Positions 1 through 8,109 of a stretch of 64,000 nt of DNA are shown piece by piece. Source of the DNA: Agrobacterium cavarae (GTDB taxonomy: Bacteria > Pseudomonadota > Alphaproteobacteria > Rhizobiales > Rhizobiaceae). The notes beneath the pieces were generated by a model. It did no database searches, was not told the DNA's origin, and was given only the letters and a program-made list of their open reading frames with translations. The DNA lies in contig NZ_SISF01000033.1 of NCBI RefSeq assembly GCF_004310285.1, forward strand, positions 124,001 to 188,000, read 5' to 3'. The position numbers and the translations under genes are program-made. Position 1 is the first letter of the stretch. Each line of letters starts with the position of its first letter.

Positions 1-71
1 TGGACTGGAGCATGGACGAAAAGATTGCTATACAGTATTAGCTAAACACGTTTACCGGCCATACAAAAATT

Positions 72-1016
72 ATGATCGTCGATCGCGAAATCAGTTGGGA
101 TTACTACCGCACCTTCCTCAGCGTGCTGCGTGACGGCTCGCTGTCAGCGGCTGCAAGAGAGCTCGGCATCACACAACCAACCGTTGGTCGCCATATTGGT
201 GCTCTTGAGGAAGCGATCGGCTATCAGCTCTTCATCCGCTCGCCCCACGGCCTTGTTCCCACAGATGCGGCGATTGCCTTGAAGCCCTATGCGGAAAATC
301 TGTCTGCCACCGCAGCGGCGCTTGTGCGTGCCGCCTCCGGCGAGGTCGGCAAGATCGAAGGTGCCGTGCGCATCAGCGCCTCGGATGTGATTGGGGTGGA
401 GGTCCTGCCACCCATCATCGCCGCGATGCAGGACACCTATCCAAAGCTCGAGATCGAGCTTTCGCTCTCCGACACTATCGAGGATCTGCTACGGCGGGAG
501 GCGGACATCGCCATTCGCATGACCGAGCCGGTCCAGGATGCAATCGTCATGCGCTATGTCGGCAATTTTCGCGTCGGCTTCCACGCGACAAGCAGTTACC
601 TGCAAAAAATGGGAACGCCGATGAAGAAAGAGGATCTGGAGGGGCACCGGCTGGTCGGCTTCGATCGCAAGACGCCCTTTATCAGAGCCATTCTTCAGAA
701 CATGAAGAAAGAAAATCCGGCGATCCCCGACGCCGATCAAATTCCTTTCGCCACGCGCGCCGATAGCAATCTGGCCCAGCTTGCGCTGGTGCGCGCGGGT
801 GCGGGTATCGGCATGTGCCAGATCGGACTGGCCAAACGTGATGAGAGGCTAAAGCACATCCTGCCGGAATTCGAAGTGGCACTCCACACCTGGGTTGCCA
901 TGCACGAAAATCTTCGGACCTCGCCACGTTGCCGTGCGGTCTTCACTGCGTTGGTGGATGGGCTGAAAGCACATCTGAAAGCAACTGATCCCGAAGCGCC
1001 ATCATCCAAGCGCTAA
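72..1016 (+). CDS. LysR-family transcriptional regulator
   Basis: A 314-residue protein of typical LTTR length. Residues about 8-67 form the winged helix-turn-helix (SLSAAARELGITQPTVGRHI), and the rest is the periplasmic-binding-like effector domain, with an ADIAIR strand near residue 145. LysR proteins bind DNA as tetramers and respond to a small co-inducer; the effector here cannot be read from sequence. There is no divergently transcribed partner inside the window, so its target may lie upstream of position 1. Its TAA stop codon is the first three bases of a palindromic repeat (1014-1123). The family call is secure and the role unknown. Confidence 0.93.
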   Translation: MIVDREISWDYYRTFLSVLRDGSLSAAARELGITQPTVGRHIGALEEAIGYQLFIRSPHGLVPTDAAIALKPYAENLSATAAALVRAASGEVGKIEGAVRISASDVIGVEVLPPIIAAMQDTYPKLEIELSLSDTIEDLLRREADIAIRMTEPVQDAIVMRYVGNFRVGFHATSSYLQKMGTPMKKEDLEGHRLVGFDRKTPFIRAILQNMKKENPAIPDADQIPFATRADSNLAQLALVRAGAGIGMCQIGLAKRDERLKHILPEFEVALHTWVAMHENLRTSPRCRAVFTALVDGLKAHLKATDPEAPSSKR

Positions 1017-1123
1017 AGCATGGTCCGCACAAAAGTGGTCACCGGTTTTGCGATAACGACATGCGACAAAACAAGGGCTTGAAGCGTTTGGAGCGAATCT
1101 GAAAGATCGCGACACGCTTTAAG
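1014..1123. repeat. RIME-like palindromic intergenic repeat, copy A
   Basis: About 108 bp, roughly 88% identical by eye to the reverse complement of 11969-12074. The ends are inverted repeats: it begins TAAAGCATG and ends with the complementary GCGACACGCTTTA-type sequence, so the whole can fold into a long hairpin. Internal conserved blocks include GTGGTCACCGGTTTTGCGAT and GGAGCGAATCTGAAAGATCG. Size and structure resemble the Rhizobium-specific intergenic mosaic elements (RIME); that name is an inference. The first three bases are the stop codon of the LysR gene. Confidence 0.85.
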
Positions 1124-1137
1124 CCCCCTGAGAGAAG

Positions 1138-1410
1138 TCAACCGGGGGTGCCAGCCTGTCGTTGGGCATAGGTATCGACGACCTCCGCTTCCGGCCTGTC
1201 GCCGCCCTGACTGAACTCTTCGTGCCAGCGTCCGCGTTCGTCCTGGTAGCTGATTTCCTCGTCCTCACCCCCAACCTGCTGTTCGGCAGCGGCGATCTTC
1301 GCAGCCTGGACGGCGTCGGAGTGCGTGGGGAAGGCTTCGGAATAGGCACCGTTCATTCGGTACGCCCAGCCGCCATCGTGCTCGACGATTTCATAACACA
1401 CCTTGGTCAT
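1138..1410 (-). CDS. DUF2188 domain-containing small protein
   Basis: A 90-residue soluble protein. The first half has the DUF2188 pattern: a strand (CYEIVEHDGGWAYRMNG), then an aromatic/Phe-Pro-Thr turn and a helix beginning HSDAVQAAKIAAAEQ. The acidic second half (EDEEISYQDERGRWHEEF) is extended. The function of the family is unknown. Two in-frame ATGs lie 6 bp apart; I chose the inner one at 1410 because AGGAGG is 8 nt upstream of it but only 2 nt from the outer ATG at 1416. It lies between the repeat and chaA and is transcribed divergently from chaA. Confidence 0.8.
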   Translation of the reverse strand: MTKVCYEIVEHDGGWAYRMNGAYSEAFPTHSDAVQAAKIAAAEQQVGGEDEEISYQDERGRWHEEFSQGGDRPEAEVVDTYAQRQAGTPG

Positions 1411-1685
1411 GCGCATGTCCTCCTGTTATGCTTGGAGAAGATTGACAACCAATACCGCAAACAGGCATTTCAGGACTGAGATCGCGGTTTCGTTATCATG
1501 TCCTCGCGCTCACTATCCTACCAAATGGCCAAGAGTGCAAACCCGCCTCTCGACCTGTCACTGAAAAGATCATCGGCCCAAAGCATTTTCGCCTGCTCAC
1601 AGTTAGGCGTGAAAATGGGCAGGGCCGAAAAGTTGCAGCAACGGAGCCGGTATTCGCCCGAACGGCTCTGAGATCTGGAGGAAAG

Positions 1686-2798
1686 ATGTCCGTCGCCACC
1701 ACTTTGAAGCAGGAGCGCATGCTGTTGCTGGCCGTTCCAGTCGCGATTGTCGCCTATCTGGCAGAACATAGCGTGCTGGAAGCAAGCAAGGCACTCTCCT
1801 TCGTCGTTGCGGCGGCGCTGATTGCCGTGATCGTCGCGGTGTCCATGCGGGTTGCCCATCACGCGGAAATCCTCGCGGCGAAGGTCGGAGACCCCTACGG
1901 CACGATGATCCTTACCCTGTCCGCTGTCGCGGTCGAGGTGCTGATCCTCGCCATCATCATGAGCGAGTCGAGCTCCCCTACCCTGGTGCGTGATACGATC
2001 TACTCGGCGGTGATGATCGACATCAACGGCATCCTTGGTCTGGCCGCACTACTGGGCGGGCTTCGTCACGGCGAGCAGCCCTACAATGACGATTCGGGCC
2101 GCACCTATGGCGTGATGATCCTGACGGCCATGGGCATTTCGATGATCGTGCCGGAATTCGTACCAGAAGCGAAGTGGCACCTCTATTCCGCCTTCACCAT
2201 TGTCGCGATGATCGCACTCTACGGCCTCTTCCTCAAAATGCAGGTCGGCCCGCACAGCTATTTCTTCAGCTACAGCTACCCACGCGCAGATCGTAAAAAG
2301 GCCGCCCCGGAAGGCAATGCGCATGACGACAGTGAAGAGGACAATTCGGCCGCCTATTCGATCGGCGTCATTCTCGTCGGCGTGGTGCTGATCGGCGTTC
2401 TGGCGGAATTCATGGCCACCTTCCTCACCCATGGGCTGGAAGGAAGCGGCGCGCCTGAGGGCCTGATGGCTGTTGTCGTTGCCACCATTTCTGCAGCACC
2501 GGAAATCCTCACTGCCATGCGTGCCGCCTTGCGCAACCGCATGCAGCCTGTCGTCAACATTGCCATGGGCGCCTCGCTCTCGACCGTCATCCTCACCGTT
2601 CCGGTCATGGAAGCGATCGCACTTTATTCCGGCCAGCCCTTCATCATGGCGATGACGCCGGTCCAGACGGTCATGGTCTTCATCACCCTCATCGTTGCTG
2701 CCATCAATCTCAATGACGGGGAAACCAATGCCATCGAAGGCATGACGCATCTGATCCTCTTTGCCACCTTCATCATGCTGCTGTTTCTTGGGCTGTGA
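1686..2798 (+). CDS. chaA: Calcium/proton antiporter (CaCA family, ChaA-like)
   Basis: A 370-residue inner-membrane protein with about eleven hydrophobic segments, near the length of E. coli ChaA. The two alpha repeats that form the ion path are visible: GDPYGTMILTLSAVAVEVLI around residues 67-87, and EGLMAVVVATISAAPEIL followed by NIAMGASLSTVILTVP around residues 258-306. Each carries the key acidic residue. An acidic hydrophilic loop (residues about 198-220) separates the halves, as usual in the family. The family exports Ca2+ (and in ChaA also Na+/K+) in exchange for protons. Strong RBS GGAGGAAAG upstream. A GNAT gene follows 9 bp downstream and is probably co-transcribed. Confidence 0.9.
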   Translation: MSVATTLKQERMLLLAVPVAIVAYLAEHSVLEASKALSFVVAAALIAVIVAVSMRVAHHAEILAAKVGDPYGTMILTLSAVAVEVLILAIIMSESSSPTLVRDTIYSAVMIDINGILGLAALLGGLRHGEQPYNDDSGRTYGVMILTAMGISMIVPEFVPEAKWHLYSAFTIVAMIALYGLFLKMQVGPHSYFFSYSYPRADRKKAAPEGNAHDDSEEDNSAAYSIGVILVGVVLIGVLAEFMATFLTHGLEGSGAPEGLMAVVVATISAAPEILTAMRAALRNRMQPVVNIAMGASLSTVILTVPVMEAIALYSGQPFIMAMTPVQTVMVFITLIVAAINLNDGETNAIEGMTHLILFATFIMLLFLGL

Positions 2799-2807
2799 GG
2801 ACGTAGG

Positions 2808-3335
2808 TTGTTCGATGTTAGAAGGGCCCAGTTGAGCAATGCGCAGGCCATCGCGCGCGTCCATGTCGACGTCTGGAGGGAGACGATGCGGGAGTTGGCC
2901 TCCCCTTCCGTCATCGCAGCGCTCAATGAGGAGCACCGGCTTCGTTACTGGACGAAGAAACTGTCCGAGGCAGAGCCGCACCAACTGGTTCTGATGGCGG
3001 AGGTAAAGGGCGAGGTCGTCGGCATCGGCGCGATCGGCCAGCCATCGGACCCGGTCTTCGGATCCCGTGCAGAGATCAAGAACCTCTACATCCTGTCCAG
3101 CTTCCAACGGCAAGGGATCGGCAGGCGTCTTCTAAAGGACCTGGCAATTCACGCCAAAACGATGGGCTACGGCGCCGTCGCCCTCAGCGTCGTCAAGGGC
3201 AATGAGCCCGCCTGCAGATTTTACGAAGCGCTACGTGCGCGCAAGATCGCAGAGTTTCGCGACCCGGGACCGATCTGGCGCTCGGACAATATCGTCTATG
3301 CCTGGGACGACATCGACCAACTCATCGAGCAATAA
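2808..3335 (+). CDS. GNAT-family N-acetyltransferase
   Basis: A 175-residue protein with the GNAT core. The acetyl-CoA pyrophosphate loop is at residues about 100-110 (SSFQRQGIGRRLLKDL, the Q/RxxGxG/A motif), with a beta4 strand (KNLYIL) before it and the C-terminal NEPACRFYEALRARKIAEF segment typical of small-molecule or protein acetyltransferases. The substrate is unknown. The start is TTG, 9 bp after the chaA stop, preceded by GAGGACGTAGG; no ATG lies near the N-terminus. A bidirectional terminator follows immediately. Confidence 0.85.
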   Translation: MFDVRRAQLSNAQAIARVHVDVWRETMRELASPSVIAALNEEHRLRYWTKKLSEAEPHQLVLMAEVKGEVVGIGAIGQPSDPVFGSRAEIKNLYILSSFQRQGIGRRLLKDLAIHAKTMGYGAVALSVVKGNEPACRFYEALRARKIAEFRDPGPIWRSDNIVYAWDDIDQLIEQ

Positions 3336-3336
3336 A

Positions 3337-3366
3337 AAACCCGGCATCGCTGCCGGGTTTCTTTTT
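3337..3366. terminator. Bidirectional intrinsic terminator
   Basis: A perfect 10-bp stem (AAACCCGGCA / TGCCGGGTTT) with a TCGC loop. A run of T follows on the plus strand and a run of A precedes it, giving T residues on the minus strand. It sits between convergent genes (GNAT and aatA) and can end transcripts from both. Confidence 0.9.
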
Positions 3367-3383
3367 ATCAATGCCATCAAGGC

Positions 3384-4586
3384 TTAGCGGCAATTGGCGC
3401 AGAAACGCTGAATGCGGTTGCACGCCTCTTCCAAAAGCTTCTCCGACGTCGCGTAGGAAATGCGGAAGTTCGGGCCGAGACCGAAGGCAGAGCCGTGAAC
3501 GACCGCGACACCTTCCGTTTCCAGAAGCTCGGTGACGAAATCTTCGTCGGTCTCGATCACCTTGCCGGACGGCGCCGTCTTGCCGATCAGGCCGGCGCAG
3601 GACGGGTAAACGTAGAATGCGCCTTCCGGAACCGGGCAATTGATGCCCTTGGCCTGGTTCAGCATGGAGACGACGAGGTCACGACGGCCTTCGAAGATCT
3701 TCTTGTTGGCTGGAATGAAGTCCTGGCTACCGTTCAGAGCCTCGACGGCTGCCCACTGGGCAATCGACGTGGCACCCGAAGTTTGCTGGCCCTGGATCAT
3801 GTCCATCGCCTTGATCAGTTGCAGCGGACCGGCTGCATAGCCGATACGCCATCCGGTCATGGCATAGGCCTTGGAAACGCCGTTCATCGTCAGCGTGCGG
3901 TCATAGAGCGAAGGCTCCACTTCCACCGGCGTCACGAACTTGAAGTCGCCATAGGTCAGGTGCTCATACATGTCGTCGGTCAGGATCCACACATGCGGAT
4001 GCTTGACGAGAACGTCGGTCAACGCCTTCAGCTCGTCGTGGCTGTAAGCCGCGCCCGACGGGTTGGATGGCGAGTTAAAGATGAACCACTTGGTCTTTGG
4101 CGTGATCGCCTTTTCAAGCGCTTCCGGCTTCAGTTTGAAGTTGTCTTCCAGCGTGGTGTTGACGAAAACCGGCGTGCCGCCGCAGATCGCCACCATTTCC
4201 GGATAGCTCACCCAGTAAGGTGCTGGAATAACGACTTCGTCGCCCGGGTTAAGGGTTGCCATGAAGGCGTTGAAAAGAATCTGCTTTCCACCGGTGCCGA
4301 CAATCGTCTGCTCGGGTTTGTAGTCCAGACCGTTCTCGCGCTTGAACTTCTCGGCAATCGCCTTGCGCAGTTCCGGAATACCGGAGACAGGCGTGTATTT
4401 CGTCTTGCCCGCTTTGATAGCGGCAATGGCTGCTTCCTTGATATTGTCGGGCGTATCGAAATCCGGCTCGCCGGCGCCAAGGCCAATCACATCGCGACCC
4501 TGTGCCTGAAGTTCGCGAGCTTTCTGCGAAACGGCGATGGTGGCGGATGGCTTTACGCGGGAGAGAATGTCGGCAAGGAAGGCCAT
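3384..4586 (-). CDS. aatA: Aspartate aminotransferase (pyridoxal-phosphate enzyme, class I)
   Basis: A 400-residue fold-type I PLP enzyme that interconverts aspartate plus 2-oxoglutarate with oxaloacetate plus glutamate in the cytoplasm. Visible features are the PLP-phosphate region (TGGKQILFNAFMA, ~98-110), NSPSNPSG at 171-178, the DDMYEHL strand with the cofactor-contacting Asp, and the Schiff-base lysine K239 in GVSKAYAMTGWRIGY. The substrate-carboxylate arginine is near the end (NFRISYA). This is the subgroup Ib AspC/AatA type common in rhizobia. I chose the ATG at 4586 because the mature protein then begins MAFLADILSRVKPS as usual, with AGGA 9 nt upstream. Confidence 0.95.
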   Translation of the reverse strand: MAFLADILSRVKPSATIAVSQKARELQAQGRDVIGLGAGEPDFDTPDNIKEAAIAAIKAGKTKYTPVSGIPELRKAIAEKFKRENGLDYKPEQTIVGTGGKQILFNAFMATLNPGDEVVIPAPYWVSYPEMVAICGGTPVFVNTTLEDNFKLKPEALEKAITPKTKWFIFNSPSNPSGAAYSHDELKALTDVLVKHPHVWILTDDMYEHLTYGDFKFVTPVEVEPSLYDRTLTMNGVSKAYAMTGWRIGYAAGPLQLIKAMDMIQGQQTSGATSIAQWAAVEALNGSQDFIPANKKIFEGRRDLVVSMLNQAKGINCPVPEGAFYVYPSCAGLIGKTAPSGKVIETDEDFVTELLETEGVAVVHGSAFGLGPNFRISYATSEKLLEEACNRIQRFCANCR

Positions 4587-4985
4587 TTTTATCGGTCCTA
4601 TTGAAGTTGACATCGACAGAAGTTGCAGGCGGAACGCCGCCCTCTGCGGCAAGTGGTATGTCGAAAGACCGAAAGTCTTTCAAGGTCAAAACCCATCAAA
4701 AGATACGATGAGTCGTATTTACTTTGTTGCAGAATGGGCGATTGGCCCCGCCCACATGAAACCGCGTCCATGCCTGAAAGATATCGTGTCGAGGCAAGCC
4801 CGGTCATCACGCCACAAACGGGCAGACGCCGAAAAAATCGGCAGATTTACCAGCCTTAACTTCTCGTTAACTGGTGTCTTTTTTTCGCCACAATAAATAC
4901 GCCGGACTGACGAAATTCGGTCTCCAAGGGGTCCACTTCCAAGCCTCTTTTTGGCACGCGGGCAGAAGAGACAAGGACCACGGCG
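4587..4985. other. Intergenic region with two inverted repeats and a CtrA-like box
   Basis: 399 bp between divergent aatA and a small membrane-protein gene, so it should hold both promoters. It contains a 7-bp inverted repeat at 4663-4681 (GAAAGAC / GTCTTTC, 5-nt loop), inside the probable aatA leader. A perfect 6-bp dyad lies at 4703-4718 (ATACGA-TGAG-TCGTAT), a possible operator. A TTAA-N7-TTAAC sequence lies at 4856-4871. No open frame in it is convincing. Confidence 0.6.
4856..4871 (+). promoter_or_regulatory. Candidate CtrA-binding box
   Basis: The sequence TTAACTTCTCGTTAAC matches the full CtrA consensus TTAA-N7-TTAAC known from Caulobacter and rhizobia. It lies 115 bp upstream of the small membrane-protein gene at 4986. 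The nearest -10-like sequence (TAAATA at 4894) is slightly too far for the standard arrangement. Match seen; regulation inferred. Confidence 0.4.
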
Positions 4986-5297
4986 ATGCTTATGAATGAC
5001 CGGAATTTGGCAGATCGGCTGAAGATACAAAAGATGCTGTTCTCTCTTTGGATGGCGCTTGCGGCCATCATGGTCATTCTCACCATGGCAGCGGGTCTTG
5101 CCACCTCTTCCGACGCTTCGGAAGCGGTCGATCCCATGACGACATCGGCCATTGCCAGCGCACCGATTTCAAAGGCATCGGATCGCATCTTCGTCACCGG
5201 CCTCGTGGTGCTCGGCTTTGGCACCATGGCGGTTGGCGGCGTGCTCTTGACGCTCAGCAGCATTCGCGAAAGCCGTCTGCGTCGCAACCGCGACTGA
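4986..5297 (+). CDS. Small membrane protein with two transmembrane segments, function unknown
   Basis: 103 residues. Two clear hydrophobic helices lie at residues about 17-40 (FSLWMALAAIMVILTMAAGL) and 68-92 (IFVTGLVVLGFGTMAVGGVL), joined by a Ser/Ala-rich 25-residue loop; the C-terminus is basic (RESRLRRNRD), so both ends are probably cytoplasmic. I do not recognise a family. AAGGA lies 8 nt before the ATG; a second in-frame ATG two codons later is possible. A CtrA-like box lies upstream. It is judged real from the RBS, the clean membrane pattern and the lack of a better frame. Confidence 0.6.
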   Translation: MLMNDRNLADRLKIQKMLFSLWMALAAIMVILTMAAGLATSSDASEAVDPMTTSAIASAPISKASDRIFVTGLVVLGFGTMAVGGVLLTLSSIRESRLRRNRD

Positions 5298-5504
5298 CCG
5301 CGCCTGCCCGTGCCTTGCCGAACCCCGCCCTTGCTGATAGAGCACCGATGAAATGGCTGTCCGAGGCACCTGCTACGATACGTAGCGATATCTCCGCCAT
5401 CTTCAGGGTCAAGATCTGCTGCTTCATGCAACCCCGCCGGTTTTACGGAGCACTTTTGCTCGCCGGGCCTCAGGGGTAACGGATCGCCTTTTCGACAAGA
5501 CGAT

Positions 5505-5528
5505 GAAGCAACGGAGCGTTGCTTCTTT
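5505..5528 (+). promoter_or_regulatory. Strong hairpin just before the EamA exporter start
   Basis: A perfect 9-bp stem (GAAGCAACG / CGTTGCTTC) with a 3-nt GAG loop, followed by TTT. It ends 14 bp before the ATG at 5540 and abuts the weak ribosome-binding site. It could act as a weak terminator/attenuator or modulate translation or mRNA stability. Confidence 0.5.
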
Positions 5529-5539
5529 GATGGTGAAGA

Positions 5540-6442
5540 ATGACGCGCATTCAGGCAAACCTCGTACTGCTTCTTGCTGCCGCGATCTGGGGTGGCGGTT
5601 TCGTCGCCCAGTCCACAGCCATGGAATCCATCGGTCCGTTCTGGTTCGTCGGCTTGCGCTTCGCCGTTGCGGCCCTTGCGGTCCTGCCTTTCGCGCTCAT
5701 GGAAGCACGCCGTATGGGCTCAAAACCCAGCAAGGCGGAATACCGCGCCTTCGGTCTGGTGGGGTTGGCACTGTTCATGGGTGCAACCACCCAGCAGGTG
5801 GGATTGCTGACCACCTCCGTCACCAATTCCAGTTTTCTGACGGCGCTCTACGTCATCTTCGTGCCGGTGATCGCCGTTCTGATCTATCGGCGTTATCCGC
5901 ACTGGGTGGTGTGGCCGGGCGCCACGATGATGCTGATCGGCATCTTCCTGCTCTCGGGCGGCGCCTTCAGCGGTTTGACGACAGGGGATTTCCTCAGCAT
6001 CACCTGCGCCTTCTTCTGGGCTGTGCAGATCACACTTGCCGGGCGTGCCGTCATGGCCAGCAATCGACCGCTTGCCCTCTCCTGCGCCCAGTTTTCCGTC
6101 TGCGCCACTCTCAGCATGGTCATCGGCGCTCTCTTCGAGCCGATCAACACCCAGGCGATCGCCGCTTCTATCCGCGAAATCCTCTATGTCGGGCTCGTCT
6201 CGTCCGGTCTTGCCTTCGTTCTCCAGGTCATCGGCCAGCGCTATACCACCGCGCCACAAGCAGCGATCTTCCTGTCCTCCGAGGCTCTGTTCGGTGCTCT
6301 TTTCGCGTCCCTGTTTCTGGGAGAGATCATCCCGACGGCGGGTTACATTGGCTGCGCCATCATCTTTGCGGCCATTTTGCTGGTGGAACTGGTGCCGGAA
6401 CTTACGAAAAGACGCCAACGAAAACTTGGCGAAATGGCCTGA
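5540..6442 (+). CDS. DMT-superfamily (EamA) transporter
   Basis: 300 residues with ten hydrophobic helices arranged as two EamA repeats (residues about 5-140 and 150-285). The N-terminal LLLAAAIWGGGFVAQ and the WFVGLRFAVAALAVLPFAL segment are typical of RhaT/YdcZ/EamA-type carriers, which usually export amino acids, metabolites or drugs. The substrate cannot be predicted. The start follows a weak GAAGA ribosome-binding site and a strong hairpin (5505-5525). A basic cytoplasmic tail (TKRRQRKLGEMA) ends the protein. Confidence 0.88.
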   Translation: MTRIQANLVLLLAAAIWGGGFVAQSTAMESIGPFWFVGLRFAVAALAVLPFALMEARRMGSKPSKAEYRAFGLVGLALFMGATTQQVGLLTTSVTNSSFLTALYVIFVPVIAVLIYRRYPHWVVWPGATMMLIGIFLLSGGAFSGLTTGDFLSITCAFFWAVQITLAGRAVMASNRPLALSCAQFSVCATLSMVIGALFEPINTQAIAASIREILYVGLVSSGLAFVLQVIGQRYTTAPQAAIFLSSEALFGALFASLFLGEIIPTAGYIGCAIIFAAILLVELVPELTKRRQRKLGEMA

Positions 6443-6871
6443 ACTCAGCCATGCGTTGATGAAGTCTTCATCACTGTGAGCGAAAATTGCCGGAAATTCC
6501 AATGCTAACGATGGTTTTGTTTTCTTAACCACGCCCTGACGGGAAAAAATTCCGCGCCACGCGTTATACGCGTCTAAACGCCCCCGATTGATCGCGGTTG
6601 GCGCCTAAAAACTTTTGCTTGCCAATTTTAAATAAACACATCACTCTATCGCCGTTCGGGCAATTTGCGAGCGTGGGAAGACCTAGAAATAGATGCATCG
6701 GAGACAATACTTCGAGCGGTGGGAACAACAAAACGTTGATCAGAACGTCAAGACTTCCACGGCGATGGTTCAATCTCTCAAACATCAAGAACTGCCTGCC
6801 GTACGCCCTAGCGGGCAAAACTGTAATGCTGCCTGGAGCTGAACACGGGCAGAGCGAAAAGGACCTGATGC
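6443..6871 (+). other. Long non-coding leader/promoter region of the cold-shock gene
   Basis: 429 bp without a credible gene. Open frames crossing it lack ribosome-binding sites, and one merely runs into cspA. It is less GC-rich than its surroundings in the 6480-6800 part and contains a small dyad ACGCG-TTATA-CGCGT at 6559-6573. cspA-type genes commonly have long 5' untranslated leaders that change structure with temperature; that role here is inferred from position only. Confidence 0.45.
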
Positions 6872-7087
6872 ATGGCCGAGACTGGCACCGTTAAATTCTT
6901 CAATACCGACAAGGGCTTCGGCTTCATCAAGCCAGACAATGGTGGCGCTGATATCTTTGTTCACATCTCTGCTGTACAGGCTTCCGGCCTGTCCGGTCTT
7001 TCAGAAAACCAGAAAGTGAGCTTCGACACGGAACCGGATCGTCGCGGCAAGGGCCCCAAGGCCGTCAATCTTCAGATTGCTGGCTGA
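6872..7087 (+). CDS. cspA: Cold-shock protein (CspA family)
   Basis: 71 residues forming one cold-shock domain. The RNA-binding motifs RNP1 (KGFGFIKP, residues 14-21) and RNP2 (DIFVHISAV, about 28-36) are intact. These OB-fold proteins bind single-stranded RNA and DNA and melt mRNA secondary structure, especially after a temperature drop. The gene is monocistronic, with a 429-bp upstream region and a strong terminator 30 bp downstream. Rhizobia carry several paralogues, so the letter in the symbol is not certain. Confidence 0.95.
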   Translation: MAETGTVKFFNTDKGFGFIKPDNGGADIFVHISAVQASGLSGLSENQKVSFDTEPDRRGKGPKAVNLQIAG

Positions 7088-7116
7088 GCCACAACGACTT
7101 TCTCTTCTAGTTGAAG

Positions 7117-7141
7117 CCCGGCAGGAATGCCGGGTTTTTTT
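7117..7141 (+). terminator. Intrinsic terminator of cspA
   Basis: A 7-bp GC-rich stem (CCCGGCA / TGCCGGG) with a GGAA loop, followed by seven T residues; begins 30 bp after the cspA stop. Confidence 0.9.
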
Positions 7142-7176
7142 ATGGATCTGATTGAGAAGCGGTGCCCTCGCCTCTA

Positions 7177-7875
7177 TCAGTTTTTACTTTTCTCAATCCC
7201 GCCTGGAGCCGCAGGCGCAGCCCCGATCGGTCCTAGATTTTGCAGGTAGGGGTTCGAGCGCCGCTCTTCACCGAAACGCCCGCCCGGACCATGGCCGCAG
7301 ATGAACCCCACATCGTCGCCAAGAGGCAGCACCTTGTCGCGGATGGAGACGAGCAACTGCTCGTGGTTTCCGCCGGGCAGGTCCGTACGACCGACAGAAC
7401 CATTGAACAGCACATCGCCGACATGGGCAAAGCTCTGCGCGCGATTGTAGTAGATGACGTGGCCGGGCGCATGGCCTGGGCAATGATAGACTTCGAAACT
7501 GTGGTCGCCGAAGGACACCACATCCCCATCCTTCAGCCAGCGATCGGGAAGCACGTTCTGTAAGCCGGTCATCCCATATTTCTGCGCCTGGGTTTCAATC
7601 CGCTCGAGCAGCGGACGATCGTCCTCATGCGGGCCGGTGATCGTCAGCGACAGACGTTCCTTCAACTCCTTCGCACCCCCTGCGTGATCCAGATGACCGT
7701 GGGTCAGCCAGATTTCCTTCAGCGTGATGCCGTTTTCGGCAACGGTCTGAACGATGACATCCACATCTCCGCCCGGATCGACAACGACGCCCTCCTTCGT
7801 GTCTTCATCGAAGAGAATGGTGCAGTTCTGCTCGAATGGCGTGACCGGAATGATCCCTGCCTGCAACTTTCCCAT
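7177..7875 (-). CDS. MBL-fold metallo-hydrolase (glyoxalase II-like, YcbL type)
   Basis: 232 residues. The zinc-binding HxHxDH motif is at residues 59-64 (HGHLDH), followed by HCPGHAPGH near residue 131, the metal-bridging Asp in HVGDVLF, and the last histidine in FICGHGPG. The compact length without a long C-terminal helical domain fits the YcbL subgroup, which hydrolyses S-lactoylglutathione-type thioesters, rather than GloB. The family assignment is firm; the substrate is inferred. The start has a strong AGGAGG 5 nt upstream. It converges on cspA, whose terminator separates them. Confidence 0.88.
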   Translation of the reverse strand: MGKLQAGIIPVTPFEQNCTILFDEDTKEGVVVDPGGDVDVIVQTVAENGITLKEIWLTHGHLDHAGGAKELKERLSLTITGPHEDDRPLLERIETQAQKYGMTGLQNVLPDRWLKDGDVVSFGDHSFEVYHCPGHAPGHVIYYNRAQSFAHVGDVLFNGSVGRTDLPGGNHEQLLVSIRDKVLPLGDDVGFICGHGPGGRFGEERRSNPYLQNLGPIGAAPAAPGGIEKSKN

Positions 7876-8109
7876 GATGACCTCCTGCTTTCAAAAAACC
7901 GCCCTCCCTATAGACTCCCATGCGCGATAGCACAATGAAATGTGAAAAAAAGCAAAGCTTCGAAAGCATTGTCGACAATGTTAAATGGGCAATAACATCA
8001 GTATCTTACAACAGGCTGCATAGTGCTTTTTCAAACATAGTGTTCACGATTCCGGGAACGGAAAAGCAAAAGCTGCGTTCTTGCCCCAGTCTTCAAAGGA
8101 GAGAGACAG

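Noticed and set aside
2049..3113. A 354-codon minus-strand frame opposite chaA and the GNAT gene.
   Set aside because: It is antisense to two well-supported genes; its Asp/His/Arg-rich composition is that of a shadow frame.
5503..6459. A long open frame of 318 codons overlapping the EamA transporter gene.
   Set aside because: It is an alternate frame of the transporter; its product is rich in Arg/His/Gly with no membrane or domain pattern, typical of a GC-rich shadow.
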